A DNA stretch of 10,289 bases from JBOGDS01 sp050743075 (GTDB lineage: Bacteria; Actinomycetota; Actinomycetes; Jiangellales; Jiangellaceae): assembly GCA_050743075.1 (NCBI GenBank), contig JBOGDS010000111.1:1-10289 (forward strand), in the 5' to 3' direction. The notes below the pieces were generated by a model. The model saw only the letters and a list, made by a program, of their open reading frames with translations. It did no database searches and was not told the DNA's origin. Below are positions 6,370 through 10,289 of this stretch, one piece after another (position 1 is the first letter of the stretch; the number at the start of each line of letters is the position of its first letter). Both the position numbers and the translations under genes were made by a program.

Positions 6370-7206
6370 TCAGGCAGGATCGAACAGGCGGCGGTGGAAG
6401 GCCGCGACGGCGAGCACTGCGTCGGCGGCAACCACTGCAGCTTCGAGCTCGGGGTGGTCGGTGAGCATCTGCTCGGCGTAGGCGGCGGGACCCTGGTCAC
6501 CCGGGTTGGTGAAGTTGGCCAGGAGGTCGTCGAGTGCTGTGCGAACCGCTCCTACGAGGTCGGGCTCGAACCGGGCTCGGACCGCGTCCGCGGCAGATGC
6601 GGCGCCGCCGAGATCGTTGTGGAGCAGCACGAAGGCGACGTCATACCAGTCCTTCGCCAGGCGACGGCTGCGGGCCGCTGCCGACTTGGCGAGGAGGAAC
6701 CCGGCCAGACCGCTGACGTTCACCTCGACGGTGAGCAGGTCGCCGCCGATCTTCGCTGTCAGCAGCTGCACGACCGGGTCCCGTGAAGCGAAGCCGGTGC
6801 CGTGCAGGTTGACCGCGCCGAGATTGTCGCAAGCATCGAAACGCACCGTGGCCTCGTTCGGCTCGGTGTCAAGGTCCGCCAGCAGCTCGAACTTCACGAC
6901 GGTCTTCACGCTGGTGTCGTCGGCTACCCAGCGCCACACTCGCTCGGTGTCGGGCTCGAACTCTGCGTTGCGGAGCGCGTTCTCGAGGCGGGCGGTGTTG
7001 ACCGCGCCGCAGGCAACTTCGAGGTCGACCTGGACGTCGACATCGGTCGTGCCGGCATGTCGCCAGCCGCTTCCAGCGCAAAGCAGCTCGGGGACGAGGC
7101 CGCCGAGCACGACGAACTCGGGGCGAGCGCCGTAGTGGTGCACGACCCGCACGAGGGCTCGCTCGGAGGCCGCCCGCGCAGCCCGGGATCGTTCGCCGTC
7201 AGCCAC
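6370..7206 (-). CDS. AbiEii/MenA-type nucleotidyltransferase toxin
   Basis: The 278-residue protein has the family's motifs in order. VVLGGLVPELL (G35, G36) is followed by GTTDVDVQV with D55 and D57 as metal ligands. KFELLADLD follows near 105-113. The C-terminal motif AKSAAARSRRLAKDWYDVAF (about 173-192) carries the Lys and the KDxYD expected of AbiEii toxins. AbiEii-type enzymes transfer nucleotides, in studied cases to tRNA, and arrest growth, giving abortive phage resistance. The start is GTG 7204-7206, not the ATG further upstream. A strong GGGAGGTGG (7213-7221) sits six bases before it, and the GTG overlaps the antitoxin's TGA by 8 bases. It is therefore translationally coupled behind the antitoxin, the standard AbiE order. 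All key residues seem present, so it is probably active. Confidence 0.85.
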   Translation of the reverse strand: MADGERSRAARAASERALVRVVHHYGARPEFVVLGGLVPELLCAGSGWRHAGTTDVDVQVDLEVACGAVNTARLENALRNAEFEPDTERVWRWVADDTSVKTVVKFELLADLDTEPNEATVRFDACDNLGAVNLHGTGFASRDPVVQLLTAKIGGDLLTVEVNVSGLAGFLLAKSAAARSRRLAKDWYDVAFVLLHNDLGGAASAADAVRARFEPDLVGAVRTALDDLLANFTNPGDQGPAAYAEQMLTDHPELEAAVVAADAVLAVAAFHRRLFDPA

Positions 7207-8209
7207 GTTCGACCACCTCCCGGAGATGCTCCGCCGCCTCTTCGCCCCGAACGCCGGTGATTCGGAGATCCGCATACACCCTCGGCCAGGGCGCTACCCG
7301 CAAGCCCGACTCCGTCCCGCAGAGACGCCGGGTCACGGGTGTCGGAAAGGGGCGCAACAGGACACGTCCGCCCTCGATCGGCCGCAGGCCGGACCGGTCG
7401 GCCAGCGAATCGAGGGTCGCTGGGGTCGGAGCGTCAACAAAGACATCGAGCCCGGCGACCTCGGAGAGGTACGGGCCGAGAACCGAAGCGGCCGCCGCCC
7501 CCGTGGCGGCCCACGCCACGCCCTCGGCGTCCCAGCCCTTGCCGAGGCTCGCCAGCTCGTCAATGAGATCCCGGCCCGCGGTGCCGACACGAAGCGACAG
7601 CGGGGGCGTCCGAGCGATGGCTGCCTCGGCGTAGGCGTCGAGAAGGCGACTTCGGTCTGTCACCTCGCGAGCCGACGCCCGCCCCCTGGCCGCGTCGGAC
7701 CGGAGAAGCCCGAGTGTCGTGAGCGCAGCGAGGGCATTCGTCGCCGAACCCACCGAAAGACCGGTGCTCCGCTCGACCTCGGCCACCGTCGGCCGGGTCC
7801 CGAGAATCAGCGCCTCGGCGGTGCCGATGACTGACGGGGTCCAGCGGGGCGGCCGAAGGACCTTCGGATCCTTGCGGCCGGTCCGCGAGATGACCAGGCC
7901 GGGCATCGCGATCTCGGCCGCTCCCGACTCGTCGATCCAACCGACGCGGGCATCAGCCGCCGCCGAACGAGCGCCCGGCGACATCCGCCGAGCCACGAGG
8001 ACCTCAGGCCTCCGCCCGTCGTTGGCGAGGGCAACTCGCGCGTCACGTAGCCAACCCTCGCCGATCCACCCAGCCGTGAAACGGCCGGCACCTATGTCGA
8101 CTCTGATCAGATCGTCATCGAGGACGGCGACGTCGACCGGCGTTCCTGCCGGCAGAACGGCCCGAATCGCTTGCGCTACCCGTTCGGTGGCCGGCGCCGT
8201 CACAACCAT
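7199..8209 (-). CDS. AbiEi-like winged-helix antitoxin / autorepressor
   Basis: This encodes 336 residues. Residues 1-115 form an alpha/beta domain with LVARRMSPGARSAAADARVG and a WIDESGAAEI strand-turn, common in actinobacterial AbiEi-like proteins. Residues about 125-185 are a winged helix-turn-helix (VAEVERSTGLSVGSATNALA, then LTTLGLL). The C-terminal half, with GPYLSEVAGLDVFVD and PWPRVYADLRI, is the usual AbiEi C-terminal antitoxin region. In characterised AbiE systems this protein silences the toxin and represses the shared promoter by binding inverted repeats. The start ATG 8207-8209 follows a TATAGT at 8217-8222 by only 7 bases, so the mRNA is probably leaderless, as is common in Actinomycetota. 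It is the first gene of a two-gene operon, overlapping the toxin's GTG by 8 bases. Confidence 0.8.
   Translation of the reverse strand: MVVTAPATERVAQAIRAVLPAGTPVDVAVLDDDLIRVDIGAGRFTAGWIGEGWLRDARVALANDGRRPEVLVARRMSPGARSAAADARVGWIDESGAAEIAMPGLVISRTGRKDPKVLRPPRWTPSVIGTAEALILGTRPTVAEVERSTGLSVGSATNALAALTTLGLLRSDAARGRASAREVTDRSRLLDAYAEAAIARTPPLSLRVGTAGRDLIDELASLGKGWDAEGVAWAATGAAAASVLGPYLSEVAGLDVFVDAPTPATLDSLADRSGLRPIEGGRVLLRPFPTPVTRRLCGTESGLRVAPWPRVYADLRITGVRGEEAAEHLREVVERG
7213..7221 (-). promoter_or_regulatory. Strong Shine-Dalgarno setting the toxin's GTG start
   Basis: GGGAGGTGG on the minus strand lies six bases before GTG 7204-7206, inside the antitoxin's last codons. It decides the toxin start against the ATG 23 codons upstream, whose extra N-terminal residues have no family counterpart. 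It would allow toxin translation from the antitoxin mRNA by reinitiation. Confidence 0.75.
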
Positions 8210-8216
8210 GGCCCGA

Positions 8217-8245
8217 ACTATACTTCACTAAGCGACAAATCCTCA
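8217..8245 (-). promoter_or_regulatory. Promoter of the toxin-antitoxin operon, probably leaderless
   Basis: On the minus strand TATAGT (8217-8222) is a good -10. Seventeen bases upstream is TGAGGA (8240-8245), a poor -35 that lies inside the inverted repeat. Transcription would begin about at the antitoxin ATG (8209). Confidence 0.5.
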
Positions 8246-8267
8246 CCAGGCAGTTGAGGATTTGTCG
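8233..8267. promoter_or_regulatory. Perfect 13-bp inverted repeat, likely AbiEi operator
   Basis: CGACAAATCCTCA (8233-8245) and its exact complement TGAGGATTTGTCG (8255-8267) are separated by 9 bases. The element starts about 24 bases upstream of the antitoxin ATG and covers the -35 position. No T-run follows on either strand, so a terminator is unlikely. AbiEi-type antitoxins are known to repress their own operons through inverted repeats in the promoter; this fits that role. Confidence 0.7.
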
Positions 8268-8449
8268 GAGTTGACCATTGCATCGGGGACGACCGCGACG
8301 CCACTCTGCTCATCGACGCACCTCCGGCCCAGGCGACGACCGCTCCCTGCTCGTCGGGTTGGCACCATCCGATTCGCCGTGCCTGACCAGCGGGAGCGGC
8401 CGCTCTCTCCCGGTTTGTCTACCGGCGGCGGGGACGGCGACGGTGGTCG

Positions 8450-9586
8450 ATGGCCTACATCGTGAACCGCCGAGACCGCTTCTACGTCGTCGCCTACGAC
8501 GGCATCGACCCCATCAGCGGGAGGGAACGGCGGCGCTGGCACCCGGCCGGCACGACCCGTGACGACGCCGAGGACCTATCACGGCAGCTGGAGCGCGACC
8601 TCTCATCCCGTCCAACGCTGCCCGCGGGGAGGGGCACCACCCTCGGCCGGTTCCTGGTCGAGGACTGGCTACCGCGCAAGCGACGCACGCTCGCTCCCAC
8701 GACTGCCTACCGATACGCGTGGATTATCGACCACTACGTCGTCCCTCGCCTCGGCCATGTCCACCTTCGCCGGCTTCGAGCCGATCACTTCGACGACGTC
8801 TACACCGACCTGTTGTCCTCGGGCAGCCGCGGCGGAGGCGCGCTCTCCCCCAAGACGGTGCTCGAGGTCCACGTTCTGGTGCGAGGCGCACTGGATGACG
8901 CGTGCCGGCGGCGTCTCGTGGTCGACAACGTCGCCGCCCATGCCACCCGGCCGTGCGGCCGGTCACATCGCGTTGTGCCGGAGCGGTGGTGGACCCGCGA
9001 TCAGCTCACGGCGTTCCTCGCCTGCGCCCGGGACGTTCGCCTGTACCCGGCGTTGCACGTCGCGGCCTACACCGGTATGCGCCGAGGCGAGATCCTGGGT
9101 CTGCACTGGGGCGACCTCGACGTCACAACCCGGCGCCTGTCGGTGTCCCGAAACCTGCAGCTCGTCGGCACGACACCGGTGGAAGCATCGTGCAAGACCC
9201 GGTCGAGCCGGCGTTGCATCGATCTCGATAGCGCGACGGTGTCGTTGCTCCAGGTATGGCGGGATCAGCAGGCGGAGACTGGTTGCCCGGTCGGGCCCGA
9301 CGACCCGGTGTTCACCACGGTCCGGGGACAGCGGATCAACCCCGACGTGCTCTCACAGACCTTCGGGCGCGTCGTGCTCCGCAGCGGCCTGCGACGGATC
9401 CGACTGCACGACCTCCGCCATACCCATGCCAGCCTTCTGGTGCAGGACGGCGTGCCGATCAAGGTGGTGTCCGAGCGGCTCGGTCACTCGCACCCTGCGT
9501 TCACGATGGCCACCTACCAGCACGTCCTGCCCGGCATGCAGGCCGACGCGGCGGCGCGCTTCGCGAAGCTCCTCGAACCGCTCTAG
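8450..9586 (+). CDS. Tyrosine site-specific integrase, intact
   Basis: The 378-residue protein has the phage/ICE integrase layout. Residues 1-60 resemble a small arm-binding domain (FYVVAYDGIDPISGRERRRW), about 64-165 are the SAM-like core-binding domain (LGRFLVEDWLPRKRR), and about 180-378 are the catalytic domain. All catalytic residues are present: R211 (YTGMRRGE), K249 (CKTR), H320 and R323 (HDLRHTH), H346 (LGH), and nucleophile Y356 (MATYQH). It would catalyse integration and excision between short att sites. The start at ATG 8450 is shared with the broken paralogue (MAYI). The ribosome binding site is weak (GGTGG, nine bases or less upstream). It diverges from the toxin-antitoxin operon across a gap of 240 bases. 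No tRNA fragment is visible downstream in this window, so its att site is unknown; it may serve the tRNA-Met site beside the broken copy. Confidence 0.95.
   Translation: MAYIVNRRDRFYVVAYDGIDPISGRERRRWHPAGTTRDDAEDLSRQLERDLSSRPTLPAGRGTTLGRFLVEDWLPRKRRTLAPTTAYRYAWIIDHYVVPRLGHVHLRRLRADHFDDVYTDLLSSGSRGGGALSPKTVLEVHVLVRGALDDACRRRLVVDNVAAHATRPCGRSHRVVPERWWTRDQLTAFLACARDVRLYPALHVAAYTGMRRGEILGLHWGDLDVTTRRLSVSRNLQLVGTTPVEASCKTRSSRRCIDLDSATVSLLQVWRDQQAETGCPVGPDDPVFTTVRGQRINPDVLSQTFGRVVLRSGLRRIRLHDLRHTHASLLVQDGVPIKVVSERLGHSHPAFTMATYQHVLPGMQADAAARFAKLLEPL
8474..8503 (+). repeat. 30-bp perfect direct repeat, copy 2 (in integrase 2)
   Basis: This is identical to 1702-1731 in the broken integrase and in the same orientation. 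The rest of the two genes is clearly related but less similar at the DNA level. Confidence 0.85.
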
Positions 9587-9820
9587 CACCCTCGGACCGC
9601 TCCCAGGACCCAGGTGCCGCCTGACGCGGACCGGCGCGCAGGCCAACGTCTCTGTCGGGTGTGATGCGTATCGAGAGCGAGGACGTCGGATTTCTCGCAG
9701 TCGGGGACGGTGGTCGCTCAGCACTCGGAGGCGCAGTGCGCGATCTGGGGCCTTCTCGAGCGACCGCCGTAGGCGACCCGCGCCACGATCCGGGATGTCC
9801 CCGTGTGCGAGGCTGTCCTG

Positions 9821-10222
9821 ATGGGCAAGCGCCGCGCGCGGCTCGGCAAGATGACTTCACGACTCACGGGCCTCGATGTGCTGGGATTCGGTGCGTCCTG
9901 GGAACCTGCGACGGCCGACGCTGCCGTTGCAGAGTCGCTTGTGCGCTATCTCGAAGATCGGCGTGTGCTGTACGCACGTGCGGACGTCGAAGTCGCCGAG
10001 CACTGCATCGAATCGGTGCTCGACATCCGTCGCGAACTCACGGACGTCCTCGCTCGAGGAGGCATCGATCCCGTTCTCACCGGCTCCATCCGGGCGATGC
10101 GCGCTTCATGCCGGGTGTTCTTGGAGCGACTCCGGCTTGACCCGAACCTGGATCAGTTCGAGATGGGTGCGGCTCCGCGAGAGGGACGTCACGCGGCTTT
10201 CGGGAGTGGGTCGTCGAGGTAG
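9821..10222 (+). CDS. DUF6650-like small protein, possibly altered C-terminus
   Basis: This encodes 133 residues from ATG 9821 (MGKRRARLGKMTSRLTGLDV), with GAGG eight bases upstream. An ATG at 9851 is an alternative start. The core matches what I recall of DUF6650: SRLTG, then FGASWEPATAD, then a helix with YLEDRRVLYARADVEVAEHC and SVLDIRRELTDVL, and SIRAMRASCRVFLERL. Function is unknown, and it is soluble with no membrane segment. The last 15 or so residues (PREGRHAAFG onward) are encoded on the complement of another apparent gene's C-terminus and look unlike the core. Family members as I remember them continue further, so this may be a truncated copy joined to unrelated sequence. The 234 bases before it, after the integrase, hold no gene, repeat or tRNA piece that I can support. 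Confidence 0.65.
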   Translation: MGKRRARLGKMTSRLTGLDVLGFGASWEPATADAAVAESLVRYLEDRRVLYARADVEVAEHCIESVLDIRRELTDVLARGGIDPVLTGSIRAMRASCRVFLERLRLDPNLDQFEMGAAPREGRHAAFGSGSSR

Positions 10223-10289
10223 CGAGAGTCGTGGTTCCGCTGACGTTCACGTGCCAGGTGGAAGGACCAGTAGTCGCGCCAACAGCCGT
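10189..10289 (-). CDS. C-terminal end of an unidentified gene running off the window
   Basis: On the minus strand an open frame enters from the right edge and ends at TGA 10189-10191. Its visible residues, CWRDYWSFHLARERQRNHD and then SRYLDDPLPKAA, have a natural protein composition with a plausible C-terminus. I recognise no family. It converges on the DUF6650-like gene and overlaps its 3' end by 34 bases, so one of the two ends is probably not the original one. Confidence 0.4.
   Translation of the reverse strand, partial: GCWRDYWSFHLARERQRNHDSRYLDDPLPKAA

Noticed and set aside
5571..6464. Plus-strand 297-residue open frame taken as one gene
   Set aside because: Most of it is antisense to the kleisin-like gene and has no start context; only the piece near 6165-6323 resembles a protein family, reported as a remnant.
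6072..6500. N-terminal extension of the kleisin-like gene to 6500
   Set aside because: The extension is Pro/Ser/Arg-rich, overlaps the toxin gene and lacks a ribosome site, whereas ATG 6071 has GAGG just upstream.
8233..8267. Inverted repeat as a terminator
   Set aside because: No T-run follows on either strand and it lies at a promoter between divergent genes.
69..10276. 14-base direct repeat AGGACCAGTAGTCG at 69-82 and 10263-10276 as element ends
   Set aside because: Both copies lie within apparent minus-strand coding (DYWS), show no extended similarity, and could arise by chance; not enough to call att or terminal repeats.
1..10289. CRISPR array, insertion-sequence transposase or rRNA
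   Set aside because: No regularly spaced repeats, no transposase motifs and no rRNA-like sequence were seen.

Overview
The window is GC-rich throughout, with the codon use, GTG starts, short overlaps and a probably leaderless promoter typical of high-GC Actinomycetota. I cannot name a genus. It reads as an accessory or defence island built around two related tyrosine integrases, not as core chromosome. Most of the content is mobile, truncated or defence-like.

Layout: (1) Bases 1-1559 hold a possible 3' gene remnant and, on the minus strand, a 464-residue ORF matching the C-terminal part of actinobacterial SWIM zinc-finger proteins (DUF6880-like) without the SWIM domain. (2) Bases 1678-2816 hold a broken tyrosine integrase. 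It has a frameshift before the catalytic domain and a three-residue insertion in the HxxR box. (3) Bases 2813-3130 look like an attachment region: the 3' part of a tRNA-Met(CAT) gene (2955-2999), a hairpin terminator, and short GTAGAC / TTAGAC-type repeats on both sides. (4) Bases 3123-6071 (minus) are a tightly overlapping three-gene operon. Its order and features resemble a MukF-MukE-MukB / Wadjet JetA-JetB-JetC condensin system. The SMC-like ATPase is cut off after about 184 residues, next to the att region, and no JetD-like gene is visible.

(5) Bases 6165-6323 (plus) hold a remnant of a small helix-turn-helix antitoxin C-terminus. (6) Bases 6370-8209 (minus) are an intact-looking AbiE-type (type IV) toxin-antitoxin pair: a winged-helix AbiEi-like antitoxin followed by an AbiEii-like nucleotidyltransferase. 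A perfect 13-bp inverted repeat overlaps the promoter. (7) Bases 8450-9586 hold an intact tyrosine integrase of the same family as the broken one. (8) Bases 9821-10289 hold a DUF6650-like small protein and, on the opposite strand, the C-terminal end of an unidentified gene.

My reading is that a tRNA-targeting integrative element, or a tandem of two, carried plasmid- or phage-defence cargo between two paralogous integrases. The left junction has decayed: the integrase is inactive, the condensin operon has lost the rest of its motor gene, and the SWIM gene has lost its N-terminus. The toxin-antitoxin pair and the right integrase still look functional. Family assignments rest on recognised motifs and gene order only; no database search was possible.
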